DNA from: Tumebacillus algifaecis
GTDB lineage: Bacteria; Bacillota; Bacilli; Tumebacillales; Tumebacillaceae
Direction: 5' to 3'
Length of the DNA: 64,000 bases
Assembly: GCF_002243515.1 (NCBI RefSeq)
Contig: NZ_CP022657.1
Span: 3,373,001 to 3,437,000 of the forward strand
Below the pieces are notes generated by a model. That model was not told the origin of the DNA. It ran no database searches and saw nothing but the letters and a program-made list of their open reading frames with translations. Positions within the stretch are counted from its first letter, which is position 1. Each line of letters opens with the position of its first letter. Both the position numbers and the translations under genes were made by a program. Shown here one piece after another: positions 38,186-47,305 of this stretch.

Positions 38186-39994
38186 CTAATCGATCTTGAG
38201 AACCGCCATGAACGCCTCTTGGGGCACCTCAACGGAGCCGACCTGTTTCATGCGCTTCTTCCCTTCTTTTTGCTTCTCCAAGAGCTTGCGTTTACGCGAG
38301 ATGTCGCCGCCATAACACTTGGCGAGAACGTTCTTGCGAATCGCTTTGATCGTTTCACGGGCAATCACCTTTTGCCCGATCGCAGCTTGGATCGGCACTT
38401 CGAACATCTGACGCGGAATCAGCTCTTTCAGCTTCTCGCACAGCGAGCGACCGCGGCCATACGCTTTATCCCTATGCACGATGATCGACAGCGCGTCGAT
38501 CGATTCGCCGTTCAACAGTACGTCCATCTTCACCAGTTGGGATTCACGGTAGCCGATCAGTTCATAGTCGAACGAAGCGTAGCCTTTGGTGCTCGACTTC
38601 AAGCGGTCGAAGAAGTCATAGACGATCTCGGTCAGCGGAATCTCATACACCAGCGTCACGCGCGTTTGATCGAGATAGGTCATGTCGATAAAGTGCCCGC
38701 GCTTCTCTTGGCAGAGTTCCATGACCGTCCCGACAAAGTCTTTCGGCACGATGATCGATGCTTTTACATACGGCTCTTCGATGCGCTCGATGCGACCGAC
38801 CTCGGGCATCTTCGACGGGTTGTCGATGTCGATCTTCTCCCCATTTGTCGTGTACACATGGTAGACAACGGACGGCGCGGTGGTGATCAGGGTCAAGTCA
38901 AACTCGCGCTCCAAGCGCTCTTGAATGACTTCCATGTGCAACAAGCCCAGGAAGCCGCAACGGAAACCGAAGCCAAGCGCTGTCGAGGTTTCCGGCTCAT
39001 ATTTGAGCGCCGCGTCGTTCAATTCCATCTTCTCCAGCGCGTCGCGCAAGTCGTTATAATCGGCCGTATCGACCGGATATAGACCGCAGAACACCATCGG
39101 GTTGATCCCGCGATAGCCGGGCAGCGCTTCCTTGGCCGGTTCTTCGACCAGCGTTACCGTATCACCGACGCGCGTGTCGCGCACGTTTTTGATCGAGGCG
39201 TGGAAATATCCGACATCGCCGACCATCAGCCGATCCACTGGAGTTGCTTTTGGAGACAGCATCCCGCACTCCACCACTTCGTACTCCGCTCCGGTCGCCA
39301 TCATCCGCACTTTCATGCCTGCTTTCAGCGAGCCGTTCATGATGCGGATCTGTACGATTACCCCTTTGTACGGGTCAAAATGCGAGTCAAAGATCAACGC
39401 TTGCAACGGTTCGTCCGGATCGCCTTGCGGAGCTGGCACTTTGGACACAATCTGCTCCAAAATTTCGCCGATGCCGATGCCCGATTTTGCAGAGGCGAGC
39501 ACCGCATCGGAAGCGTCCAGCCCGATCACATCTTCGATCTCCTGTTTGACGCGGTCAGGCTCTGCAGAAGGCAGGTCGATCTTGTTGACGACCGGCACGA
39601 TTTCCAAGTCGTTATCCAACGCTAAGTAGACGTTGGCCAGCGTCTGTGCTTCAATCCCCTGTGCGGCATCGACAACGAGCAGCGCGCCTTCACAAGCGGC
39701 CAATGAACGCGACACCTCATAGGTGAAATCGACATGGCCCGGCGTATCGATCAGATGCAGGATGTACTCTTCCCCATTCTGAGCCTTATAGTTCAAGCGG
39801 ACCGATTGCAACTTGATCGTAATGCCTCGCTCCCGTTCGATGTCCATGTTATCGAGCAATTGGTCTTGCTTCTCACGCGACGTGATCGCTCCGGTATATT
39901 CCAAAATACGGTCAGCCAGCGTTGACTTCCCGTGGTCGATATGTGCAATAATCGAGAAATTGCGGATTTTCTCCTGGCGTTTCTTCGCGTCCAT
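38186..39994 (-). CDS. lepA: Elongation factor 4 (LepA)
   Basis: Translational GTPase that back-translocates or rescues ribosomes and assists 30S assembly. G motifs: [26 protein letters not shown]. It lacks EF-G domain IV and has the LepA C-terminal domain with [19 protein letters not shown]. The ATG at 39994 has AAGGAG eight bases upstream; the frame opens to 40018. 602 residues, typical. Upstream lies the AT-rich island where Bacillus has the spoIIP/gpr genes, which here resume at 42 kb. Confidence 0.98.
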   Translation of the reverse strand: MDAKKRQEKIRNFSIIAHIDHGKSTLADRILEYTGAITSREKQDQLLDNMDIERERGITIKLQSVRLNYKAQNGEEYILHLIDTPGHVDFTYEVSRSLAACEGALLVVDAAQGIEAQTLANVYLALDNDLEIVPVVNKIDLPSAEPDRVKQEIEDVIGLDASDAVLASAKSGIGIGEILEQIVSKVPAPQGDPDEPLQALIFDSHFDPYKGVIVQIRIMNGSLKAGMKVRMMATGAEYEVVECGMLSPKATPVDRLMVGDVGYFHASIKNVRDTRVGDTVTLVEEPAKEALPGYRGINPMVFCGLYPVDTADYNDLRDALEKMELNDAALKYEPETSTALGFGFRCGFLGLLHMEVIQERLEREFDLTLITTAPSVVYHVYTTNGEKIDIDNPSKMPEVGRIERIEEPYVKASIIVPKDFVGTVMELCQEKRGHFIDMTYLDQTRVTLVYEIPLTEIVYDFFDRLKSSTKGYASFDYELIGYRESQLVKMDVLLNGESIDALSIIVHRDKAYGRGRSLCEKLKELIPRQMFEVPIQAAIGQKVIARETIKAIRKNVLAKCYGGDISRKRKLLEKQKEGKKRMKQVGSVEVPQEAFMAVLKID

Positions 39995-40215
39995 CAAGTG
40001 CACTCCTTCATTCGTCAAGCATACTGCCCATTATTATACTTTATAATGTCCATGAGTTCCACTCTGTTTACTTATGGTTATCTATTGGCGGATAAGGGCG
40101 GTGCAATTACCTGTGTAGCAGTCGGGTACTTGCATCGCATTCGTTACATTGACTTGACATAATAGGCGTCCAATGTTTATCTCCAGGACTCTCCAATTTC
40201 AATATTCCTCCATAC

Positions 40216-40764
40216 TCAGGAAGCATTCCATCCAAATGGATCATCGAACCGTAAGTAACGAATTCCTCTGTCTTCCACAGGTTTCCCGTCCTTCCAATAA
40301 AGTTGCCAAGTTTCTTGGAAAGCTGACGGTTGACGCCGCATTTCAGATTCTTCACAAACAACCAATCCATACAAGTTCAAAAGCACACTGGCATGTGTGA
40401 GCGCCTTTATTTCATGATGATTTAGTTTTGGCTCGATCGATACTCTACTTAGGACGATTGCAATTCCGCACGGTACATAATCTGTGGTTTCCGGATTCCA
40501 GAGTGCGTCTTCAAATTCTTCTCTGATTCTCGTGAATTCAAGGGTTAGTAGTTTTCTATCTTGATCTGCAAGAGTCAACGTATGTTTCAGTATTGCTAAA
40601 TCCACGTTGTCTGATTCGGTAAACTCGATACAATTTACCAAAAAGCAAATATTGGAAAAATCATATGCATATTCATTCACCAAAAACTCACAAGATGCTT
40701 CTAACCTCTTTTGTAAAAGTTGCTGTTGTTCCATTTCCCATTGCGTAAAGCGAGAATGTATCAT
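40216..40764 (-). CDS. Unknown cytosolic protein, candidate immunity partner
   Basis: A 182-residue protein with no signal peptide or membrane helix, mixed helical content and slightly acidic, for example NEYAYDFSNICFLVNCIEF and GIRYLRFDDPFGWNAS. I do not recognise a family. It starts 24 bases after the exported-protein gene at 40789-41712 on the same strand, with AGGTG seven bases upstream of its ATG, so the two are almost surely co-transcribed. The region is clearly more AT-rich than its neighbours. The layout (exported protein first, small cytosolic protein second) resembles toxin-immunity pairs; this is inference from arrangement only. Confidence 0.65.
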   Translation of the reverse strand: MIHSRFTQWEMEQQQLLQKRLEASCEFLVNEYAYDFSNICFLVNCIEFTESDNVDLAILKHTLTLADQDRKLLTLEFTRIREEFEDALWNPETTDYVPCGIAIVLSRVSIEPKLNHHEIKALTHASVLLNLYGLVVCEESEMRRQPSAFQETWQLYWKDGKPVEDRGIRYLRFDDPFGWNAS

Positions 40765-40788
40765 ATCTGAACACCTCGTGTTTATTAT

Positions 40789-41712
40789 TTATTTGTATGG
40801 AACTACAGATATATTGCCTTTTGTATCCTGTAGAAGACCTCGATTGTCCCTTGCTGCATTGAAATTAGAAGTATACCCACCTGTGCTCATCAAGTATTTC
40901 ATATTTTGTGATCTGACTGGATATGTCTGAATATCAAATTGCCCTTTGTATCGATTATACTCAATTTCACGGTTTTTCAAGTATTGAGGTGTGAAATGGG
41001 CGTGGAAAACCTTCTGATCATTCTTCGATGAAATAATAAAAATTGAATATCCCGCTAAATCGAGCGTCTCATTCCGATAATTCGGGTCCTCTGTTAAAAA
41101 ACCAGAAAGACCAGCAATGTTATTCCCCAGATGTCTGTTTACTGTAGAGTTCAATGTTGAATTTATATCAATTACATACATAGTATTGCCCGGAAACACA
41201 CTAGAGCTAAATGCTCGATAGTTGTTTTCATTTGAATAATTTTTGATTCGGTTATGAAGTTCTTGAACAACTTCTTTTGCAATGTGTTTTGCGGCTGAAT
41301 CTTTAACATGAGTTGCGCCAATGTACTCAGGGAAGGTTGAAGAGTATTCTGTGGTTGAAGTCAATGTGTATTGAGATGTAGATGCAGAGTGTTTATCGTT
41401 TACTGCTCCTTGGAAAAGGCTTTGCGCACTAGAGCCAACGTACCAACCTAAAGCTACAGCAAAAATCGAATTAATAACAGTAGAAGTAAATGCAGAAGCT
41501 GCAACAGGAGCTAATAGTAACGGCAAGACATCTGGTTCAATTACCCCTTCTGGATTAACACCAGTTCCTGATTCAACAATCGGAACAATCTCAGTTTCCT
41601 GCACCGCACTTGGCACATTATTAGCAGAGGCATGAATCGGTTGTGTGGCCAACAGGAAAACCATTAAAAACGAGAGTGCAATCGACCAAAAAGTTTTAAA
41701 TTTTTTCGTCAT
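40789..41712 (-). CDS. Exported protein of unknown function, candidate secreted toxin
   Basis: A 307-residue protein with a good signal peptide (basic MTKKFKTF, hydrophobic SIALSFLMVFLLA, cleavage near HASA). After a short acidic linker there is a hydrophobic A/S/G-rich stretch (about residues 62-100: VLPLLLAPVAASAF, FAVALGWYVGSS) that could insert in a membrane, then a C-terminal part with IDINSTLNSTVNRHLG and DLAGYSIFIISSKNDQKVFH. No cysteines are seen in the mature part and I recognise no catalytic motif. The ATG at 41712 is preferred to a TTG at 41718 because GAGGA is 7 bases upstream. AT-rich compared with neighbours, suggesting transfer. Confidence 0.7.
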   Translation of the reverse strand: MTKKFKTFWSIALSFLMVFLLATQPIHASANNVPSAVQETEIVPIVESGTGVNPEGVIEPDVLPLLLAPVAASAFTSTVINSIFAVALGWYVGSSAQSLFQGAVNDKHSASTSQYTLTSTTEYSSTFPEYIGATHVKDSAAKHIAKEVVQELHNRIKNYSNENNYRAFSSSVFPGNTMYVIDINSTLNSTVNRHLGNNIAGLSGFLTEDPNYRNETLDLAGYSIFIISSKNDQKVFHAHFTPQYLKNREIEYNRYKGQFDIQTYPVRSQNMKYLMSTGGYTSNFNAARDNRGLLQDTKGNISVVPYK

Positions 41713-42021
41713 TTTCAATCCTCTTCTTTCTGTTTTTTGAATAAAGTTAACTAATTATATTTTTTATTTTACCCAAATGCAACATCATCGTGGTACCCCA
41801 AATATGTATTTACGCAGAGAACAATTTCCCTCATAGCACATCATTGATTTCTAATCATGAATCATATTACCTCTCAGATAATTTAGAATGCCCAATAATT
41901 CCACACTGTCACTTCACATAAAAAAGACCTCGTCTCCGAGGTCTCACGCACACTTTTCCACTTCCCCCACAGCTAAAAATATGAAACCCAGTTCTCAACA
42001 TTGATCTTCAAGTTTGCCAAT
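41713..42021. other. AT-rich leader of the exported-protein gene and yqxA terminator
   Basis: About 310 bases without a gene. It is strongly AT-rich from 41735 to 41920 and presumably holds the promoter of the two-gene island. A hairpin AGACCTC/GAGGTCT with an A/T-rich minus-strand flank at 41921-41946 is the likely terminator of yqxA/spoIIP. Confidence 0.55.
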
Positions 42022-42390
42022 CTACTGCAACACCCATTCCTGAAGTTTCCCGAGCGCCGATTTCGCCCTCGCTTGCATCCAAGTACCGATGTTCATCGAC
42101 ACTTCGTCCACCGTGTCGGCGACCGCACTTTTGCGCCCTTCCAGCGAATGGCTCAATTCATCGGACCACGGCAGCTTCGTACCGGATACATGTTTGCCCA
42201 AGATCTTCAGATCGACCTCCCCGTCGGTCGTGCTTTGAACGGCCAGCGCTTTCGGATCATCCGTACCGACGAGCGAGTTGACGCCCTTTTCGGCCGTCGC
42301 GATGCCAAACAGCACCATCAGAGCGAGCAACACCAAGAGCACCCCGTACAACGCCGTTTGTTCGATCGCATTTTTCAACACGCGCACCAC
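42022..42390 (-). CDS. yqxA: YqxA family (DUF3679) protein
   Basis: A 122-residue protein with one N-terminal membrane helix (TALYGVLLVLLALMVLFGIA) and a hydrophilic remainder rich in K, E and D. It sits directly behind spoIIP, as yqxA does in Bacillus, and matches the DUF3679 layout; role unknown, probably sporulation-linked. The start is uncertain among closely spaced GTG codons at 42390, 42387 and 42381, with GGGAGG just upstream. Confidence 0.78.
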   Translation of the reverse strand: MVRVLKNAIEQTALYGVLLVLLALMVLFGIATAEKGVNSLVGTDDPKALAVQSTTDGEVDLKILGKHVSGTKLPWSDELSHSLEGRKSAVADTVDEVSMNIGTWMQARAKSALGKLQEWVLQ

Positions 42391-42438
42391 GCCTCCCTTG
42401 GTACATCAGTATCCCCAGCCCAAACATTCGGCTATACC

Positions 42439-43611
42439 TTACTTTTCCGTCGGTACTCCCTGCACTTTCGCGTTAGACTCCGCATCTTGCAACTCTTTGA
42501 GATACGCCGCTGTCACTTTGGCGATCGCCTTCGACGTGCGCTCCACTTCGGCGAGCGTATTGAACGGTCCGCCGATTTCGATCAGCACCATGTTCGGGTT
42601 GAGATCTTGGTTGTAGCGCGTATCAAAATTGGCATTGTACGGGCGCGACCAGACTCCGCGCGACAGCCCTGGATACATTTTTTTCATATACCCGTCCAAC
42701 TTGGTGGCCACTTCCGCATTCTTCGGATAGGAAGGGTTACCACCGCCAATAATCCAGTAAACGGCTGCGTAATCTTCTCCGTTCACCTTGCGCGTCGTCA
42801 CATCACGCTCGCCCGAATCGCGGTGAATGTCATAAATCAGTTTGAGCTCTTTCTGCTCTTGCAACACTTTCTCCACCGTCGGGCGTGAAAAATCGTACGC
42901 TTCCGGGTACGGAAACTGCCAATAGTCAGTTGTGGTCTGCATGCCTGGAGTCCCACCGTTCTCAAGCTCAGCCAACAGCCATTTGCCCGCTTGCTCAATA
43001 TTTTTTTTGTCATCGTACGCTTGATCGGCCAGCGTCTTCCCGATGTCTGGCAAGAACGACTCCCGATTGTGCGTGTGGTACACATACACCTGCGGCTTGT
43101 CACTTTTCACCGGGTCCACTTTTTCGCGCGGCTTCGGGTTTAAGTTCGGTGGCAGTTCGCCAAATTCATGATCGGTCGGCGGCGTATCATACTCGGGATC
43201 GGGCGTCAAAAGTTTAAAGTCGGCCACGGCCATCCCCGGAATCTGATACCCGAGCAGTGTCAATGGATTGGACGTGTCAAGATCGGTAAACACGTACAGC
43301 AACATGCTGGCGATCCCCTTTGGATACGGGCTCGCTTCTGCCGCCTTCGCCGCCGGAGCGCTTGCCGCATACATCGGAAGCTCCTGTGACAACATCGTCC
43401 CCAATGAATGACCGGATATGCTGTGTAGAATCCGCCCGGCGATGCTCTTTTGCCCGCCTCCGGTGATCAACTGTACCGACAAGATTCCGGTGATCACCGC
43501 AAAGGCTGCGACGGCCAGCATCATCGTCACAATCGTAGTACGGGCCTTATGCCCCGAAAAATTTAACGTATAGTAGCGAAAGCGTCGCTTGCGCTCCTCA
43601 TTGTGTTTCAC
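42439..43611 (-). CDS. spoIIP: Stage II sporulation protein P
   Basis: Cell-wall amidase and endopeptidase that, with SpoIID and SpoIIM, thins septal peptidoglycan so that engulfment can start. N-terminal membrane anchor (TIVTMMLAVAAFAVITGIL), then a linker, then the catalytic domain with the zinc motif VYVYHTHNRESF and LIYDIHRDSGERD, and the Glu in VLIEIGGPFNT. 390 residues, starting with GTG. It precedes yqxA and follows gpr and a lipoprotein gene; sigma-E control is expected. Confidence 0.95.
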   Translation of the reverse strand: MKHNEERKRRFRYYTLNFSGHKARTTIVTMMLAVAAFAVITGILSVQLITGGGQKSIAGRILHSISGHSLGTMLSQELPMYAASAPAAKAAEASPYPKGIASMLLYVFTDLDTSNPLTLLGYQIPGMAVADFKLLTPDPEYDTPPTDHEFGELPPNLNPKPREKVDPVKSDKPQVYVYHTHNRESFLPDIGKTLADQAYDDKKNIEQAGKWLLAELENGGTPGMQTTTDYWQFPYPEAYDFSRPTVEKVLQEQKELKLIYDIHRDSGERDVTTRKVNGEDYAAVYWIIGGGNPSYPKNAEVATKLDGYMKKMYPGLSRGVWSRPYNANFDTRYNQDLNPNMVLIEIGGPFNTLAEVERTSKAIAKVTAAYLKELQDAESNAKVQGVPTEK

Positions 43612-43703
43612 ACCCGACCGACCTCCTCTGCGTCGTTCTCATACCTCAACTCTATGAACCCGATTTGCTAGATATGACAACCTTGCTCGACCGGAAAAAT
43701 AAA

Positions 43704-43738
43704 AAAAGCCCCACTCGACGATCCGAGCAAGGGCTTTG
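43704..43738 (-). terminator. Terminator after the lipoprotein gene
   Basis: Stem AAAGCCC/GGGCTTT with inner CTCG/CGAG pairing and a seven-base T run on the minus strand. Confidence 0.75.
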
Positions 43739-43785
43739 AAGCGGAATTGACCGCCTCGCCTACCTATCATTCAACGAAACCTCAC

Positions 43786-44238
43786 TTATACATGGACCAC
43801 AATGCTCCCATAATAAGCTTCAGCCTCCGCACCGACAAAAACATCCAATCTCCAGACACCCTTTTGCGGCAATTTTACGAGCGAAGGCGCGTGAGCAACC
43901 GCTCCGTTCAGTTCGCCACCAAGCGGGCCTGCAAACACATCCACTTTCTCACCCGTCTCCTTCTGCACGCCAATCACCTTAAAAGAACCCCGTACCACCT
44001 CAGGCTCTTCCCAGAAGTGCCACATCAGTTTTTGCCCTTCCGCTGTGAACGTCGCATCGATAAAAGCGACCTTCCCTTCGATTCCACGCATTCTATAGTC
44101 ACCCACCATAAACGTGGGACTTTCCATCCAAGCATCGTTGTCAGTCACCGTGGCCTGTGGCTCCTTGAGGCCCAATTCCTCATCGAAGCATCCGCTCAGC
44201 ACCACAGCAAAAGCGAGTGCCACTACCATTTTTCTCAT
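43786..44238 (-). CDS. Small lipoprotein, DUF4871-like
   Basis: A 150-residue lipoprotein precursor: MRKMVVALAFAVVLSGC has a lipobox LSGC at residues 14-17, so Lgt should modify Cys17. The mature part contains SPTFMVGDYRMRGIEGKVAFI, LMWHFWEEPE and KGVWRLDVFVG, a pattern I associate with DUF4871 Bacillus lipoproteins; this match is from memory and not certain. The predicted fold is beta-rich. GGAGGTG stands 6 bases before the ATG. It lies between gpr and spoIIP but has its own terminator. Confidence 0.8.
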   Translation of the reverse strand: MRKMVVALAFAVVLSGCFDEELGLKEPQATVTDNDAWMESPTFMVGDYRMRGIEGKVAFIDATFTAEGQKLMWHFWEEPEVVRGSFKVIGVQKETGEKVDVFAGPLGGELNGAVAHAPSLVKLPQKGVWRLDVFVGAEAEAYYGSIVVHV

Positions 44239-44289
44239 TTCTTACACCTCCTGCTCTATGTGACGCATCGCAGCAGAAGGCGGTTACAC

Positions 44290-45330
44290 CTAATGGGTAA
44301 ACAAACTCGCATCCTCCATCGTGATCGCATCATGCAATGCAACATTCAGCCCGTTGGCGAGCACGTTGGCGATGTCCTCAACGAACGTATCGACTTCCTT
44401 TGGCGTGACCATCAGATTCTGCCCCAGCGGATGGAGGAGTTCGAAGATCAACTGCTTCTTCTCCGCCTCATCAAATCCGGTCAGCAGCTTGGTCATCCCA
44501 TTGCCCGGCACATCGCGCTCCAAACGCTCCACCAACAGATCCATCGCATCTGACGTGATCGTCACCGCATCAACCACCGTCGGTACCCCTACGGCGACCA
44601 CCGGCACCCCGAGCGACTTTTTATTCAAGCCCTTCCGCTTGTTCCCCACCCCGGCCCCTGGTGAGATCCCCACATCGGCTACCTGAATCGTCGTGTTCAC
44701 CCGTTCGAGGGAGCGCGCAGCCAATGCGTCCACCGCAATCACCAGATCGGGCTTCACCTTCTTCACAATGCCATGCACAATCTCGCTCGTCTCAATCCCT
44801 GTAATCCCCAAAACCCCCGGCGCGACCGCCGCTACAGACCGATACCCGCCGTCCTCCACCAATTCTGGCAACTGATCGAACAAATGCCTCGTCACAAACA
44901 AATTATCGCAAACCAAAGGTCCTAACGAATCGGGGGTCACCTTCCGATTCCCCAGACCGATCACCAAAACGGTGGCCTCCTCTGGCAGTTGCACAAACAT
45001 CTTCAACTCCTCAGCAAACAGCTCCGCCACCCGCTTTTGCAAATCAGGGTCCTTGTAGCGCAGACCTGGCACTTCAAAGGTCAAGTAATTGCCGACCATC
45101 TTGCCCATGATGTTCGACCCGACCTCATTTTCAATCGTCAGTCGAGTCACCGTAATGCCCTCCAGCTCTTGCGAAGAGGTCTTGACCCCCGGAATGTTCC
45201 CACCATGCTGGGCTGAAAAAATCTGATGCGCCTCTAGTGCCAAGTCGGTACTTACGCTGTACGAATTCCAATCGATCTCCGTCTGCTCATCCTTCTGCTC
45301 CCGCTTCCCAAACCGAAACTCCTTCGCCAT
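44290..45330 (-). CDS. gpr: Germination protease GPR
   Basis: Self-processing aspartic-type protease that degrades alpha/beta and gamma SASPs in the first minutes of germination. Prosequence around TEIDWNSYSVSTDLALEAHQ, then ATVLVIGLGNRKVTPDSLGP and DLVIAVDALAARSLERVNTT, both highly conserved. The ATG at 45330 (MAKEFRFGKR) has GGGGTGA upstream; a GTG at 45339 overlaps it. 346 residues, typical. A SASP gene is close by at 46154. Confidence 0.96.
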   Translation of the reverse strand: MAKEFRFGKREQKDEQTEIDWNSYSVSTDLALEAHQIFSAQHGGNIPGVKTSSQELEGITVTRLTIENEVGSNIMGKMVGNYLTFEVPGLRYKDPDLQKRVAELFAEELKMFVQLPEEATVLVIGLGNRKVTPDSLGPLVCDNLFVTRHLFDQLPELVEDGGYRSVAAVAPGVLGITGIETSEIVHGIVKKVKPDLVIAVDALAARSLERVNTTIQVADVGISPGAGVGNKRKGLNKKSLGVPVVAVGVPTVVDAVTITSDAMDLLVERLERDVPGNGMTKLLTGFDEAEKKQLIFELLHPLGQNLMVTPKEVDTFVEDIANVLANGLNVALHDAITMEDASLFTH

Positions 45331-45422
45331 AAATGTCACCCCGATCTTTTCAAATTCGAGTCAACAGCCTTTCTGCTTAGCGTTACAATTCTTCAGCAAA
45401 AATATGCGAACGGCCACATAGG

Positions 45423-45451
45423 TTGCATTCTAGCAGTCCTCATGATAAAAT
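45423..45451 (+). promoter_or_regulatory. rpsT promoter
   Basis: TTGCAT (45423-45428), 17 bases, TAAAAT (45446-45451), sigma-A type, about 50 bases before the rpsT start. Confidence 0.65.
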
Positions 45452-45500
45452 ATCACTTGTCCTTTTTGTGGATATTGCACTCGATATGGAGGTGAAATAG

Positions 45501-45767
45501 ATGCCGAACATTAAGTCCGCTGTAAAGCGTGTAAAGACCACCAGCAACCGCACTCTGCGTAACGCTGCTGCGAAGTCTGCTCTCCGTACTTCCATCAAGA
45601 AGTTCGAAGCAGCTCTGGCTTCCAACGATACGAACACCGCTTCTTTCTTGAAGCAAGCTCTGCGTTCCTTGGACAAGGCTGTAACTAAAGGTCTGGTTCA
45701 CAAGAACACTGCTGCTCGTAAGAAGTCCCGCCTGACCAAGAAGTTCAACAAAGCGAACATCGCGTAA
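45501..45767 (+). CDS. rpsT: 30S ribosomal protein S20
   Basis: Primary 16S rRNA-binding protein of the small subunit. [21 protein letters not shown] is the conserved start and the whole protein is basic and helical. The ATG has GGAGGTGAA upstream. 88 residues, normal. It is a single-gene unit with promoter and terminator, divergent from gpr as in Bacillus. Confidence 0.98.
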   Translation: MPNIKSAVKRVKTTSNRTLRNAAAKSALRTSIKKFEAALASNDTNTASFLKQALRSLDKAVTKGLVHKNTAARKKSRLTKKFNKANIA

Positions 45768-45834
45768 TGGCGTACCGATAGTGAGGCTTTATCGCTTTGG
45801 CGCCAAAGCAGTGAGGCTTCTACTTGAATCAAGA

Positions 45835-45868
45835 AAACGACCCTTTCATGAGGAAGGGTCGTTTTTTT
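45835..45868 (+). terminator. Terminator after rpsT
   Basis: Stem AACGACCCTTTC/GGAAGGGTCGTT with CATGA loop followed by a seven-base T run. Its right end touches the stop codon of the convergent SASP gene and may serve it too. Confidence 0.9.
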
Positions 45869-46154
45869 ATTGGTTCGAACGGTTGCGCTCCTGCTGCTCG
45901 TTCAACATCTGCATCTGTGCGAGGGCGATCATCTTCTTCACCATCTGCCCGCCGATCGGGCCGCCCACCTTGCCCGCTTCGCGCGCGGTGAGCTCTCCAT
46001 TATCCCCATCCGTCTGCAAGGCAATCCCTTGACGCTGTGCCGACTCATATTTCGCCTGCTCCGGCGTCATCGTCTGCATCACATCCGCCTTTAGCTGATC
46101 CAAGGCATTACGGGCTTCTGGCACCAACAACCGCCTGCGTTTGCGACGTGCCAT
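45867..46154 (-). CDS. Alpha/beta-type small acid-soluble spore protein, longer variant
   Basis: Spore DNA-binding protein. The C-terminal ELTAREAGKVGGPIGGQMVK is the alpha/beta SASP signature, and LLVPEARNALDQLKADVM corresponds to the N-terminal helix. At 95 residues it is longer than the usual 60-75, with a basic MARRKRRR start and a 20-residue insert between the two conserved blocks. The usual GPR cleavage block (E-I/F-A-x-E-F-G) is not obvious, so processing by the nearby GPR is uncertain. Sigma-G control is expected from the family. Confidence 0.88.
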   Translation of the reverse strand: MARRKRRRLLVPEARNALDQLKADVMQTMTPEQAKYESAQRQGIALQTDGDNGELTAREAGKVGGPIGGQMVKKMIALAQMQMLNEQQERNRSNQ

Positions 46155-46195
46155 CAGGCGTCACCTCCACCCGTAGTATCCCCGTTCGCCAAGCT

Positions 46196-47230
46196 TTAAC
46201 TCACCTTTTGCGGCATGGAGAGCAAAAACATTTCCAATGCGGTCCGATCATTCAATTGACCTGTCTTGATCTTGTAATCGATCTCTGCCAAGTCTTTCAA
46301 CAGCTGCTCCAGCACTTTCACCGAAAATCGATTGCCTTGCTCCTTGGCCACTTTCGCCGCATATGGATGCGCTCCGACCTGCTGCGCGATCTGCTGAAGT
46401 GAATAGCCGCGCCCGCTTTGCACTTTGACCTGATACATCAGCCGCACTTGACGCGTGATCATAAACAGCAGTTTGATCGGCTCCTCTTTGTTCTTCAACA
46501 GATCGTACATCATCCGCATCGCCTTCTCGATCCGCACGCGCACCACTTCATCGATGAACACAAAAATATTTTGTTCCATCGTCCGCGTCGCCACCGCATC
46601 TACAGACGCCTCATCGATCGTCCCGCCCGCTCCTGCATACAGCGCGAGTTTTTCAATCTCACTGCGCAACAGCCGCAGATTCGTCCCCACCGACAGGATC
46701 AAACGCCCCACACCGTCCGATGTGATCTGCACGCCCTGACGGCGCACCTCCGCTCCGATCCAGTCCCGGCACTCCTGCTCTTTCAACGCTGTAAACTGCA
46801 CCACACTGGCGCTCTTCTGCGCCGCCTTCGTCAGCTTCTTTCTCTCATCCAGCTTTTCTGTAGGCACCGTCAAAATCAGCGTCGTATAGGGCGCTGGATT
46901 GTCCAAATAGCGCTGTAGCACATCCGGATCATGATCCACCCGCGGCGACTTGCCCGACGTAAAAGCTACACAATTCTGGACATGAACCACCTTGTGCTCC
47001 GACATAAACGGAATCGTCTCCGCTTCCTGCACAGCGAGCTGAATCGGCGTCTCATCATAATGAATCCTCGTAAAAGAGAAGTCATCCGCCCCGCCTGGCA
47101 GTGCCTGTTGCTGAATCTTATCCACCAGATCATCGATCAAAAGCGTCTCGGTCCCGTAGAGCAGATAGACCCCGCGCACGACACCCTTTTGAAGTTCATT
47201 CAGCACATCTCGTAAACTGAGCGCGGACAT
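46196..47230 (-). CDS. holA: DNA polymerase III subunit delta
   Basis: Clamp-loader subunit that opens the sliding clamp. N-terminal domain with VRGVYLLYGTETLLIDDLVDK and the central LDERKKLTKAAQK region, then the C-terminal collar with YSLQQIAQQVGAHPYAAKVA. The ATG at 47230 (MSALSLRDVL) has GAGGAGG upstream; the open frame extends to 47302 without support. 344 residues, as usual. In Bacillus holA precedes rpsT and lies after comEC, which is not seen here. Confidence 0.95.
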   Translation of the reverse strand: MSALSLRDVLNELQKGVVRGVYLLYGTETLLIDDLVDKIQQQALPGGADDFSFTRIHYDETPIQLAVQEAETIPFMSEHKVVHVQNCVAFTSGKSPRVDHDPDVLQRYLDNPAPYTTLILTVPTEKLDERKKLTKAAQKSASVVQFTALKEQECRDWIGAEVRRQGVQITSDGVGRLILSVGTNLRLLRSEIEKLALYAGAGGTIDEASVDAVATRTMEQNIFVFIDEVVRVRIEKAMRMMYDLLKNKEEPIKLLFMITRQVRLMYQVKVQSGRGYSLQQIAQQVGAHPYAAKVAKEQGNRFSVKVLEQLLKDLAEIDYKIKTGQLNDRTALEMFLLSMPQKVS

Positions 47231-47305
47231 CCCACTCCTCCTCTCACATCTTCCACTAGAAGCATTGTAAGAGAAGAGGACAACGCCCGTCAAACCACGC
47301 ACCTG

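Noticed and set aside
40216-41712. Insertion sequence or prophage fragment
   Set aside because: No transposase, integrase, terminal inverted repeat or phage gene is seen; only base composition and unknown genes mark the island.
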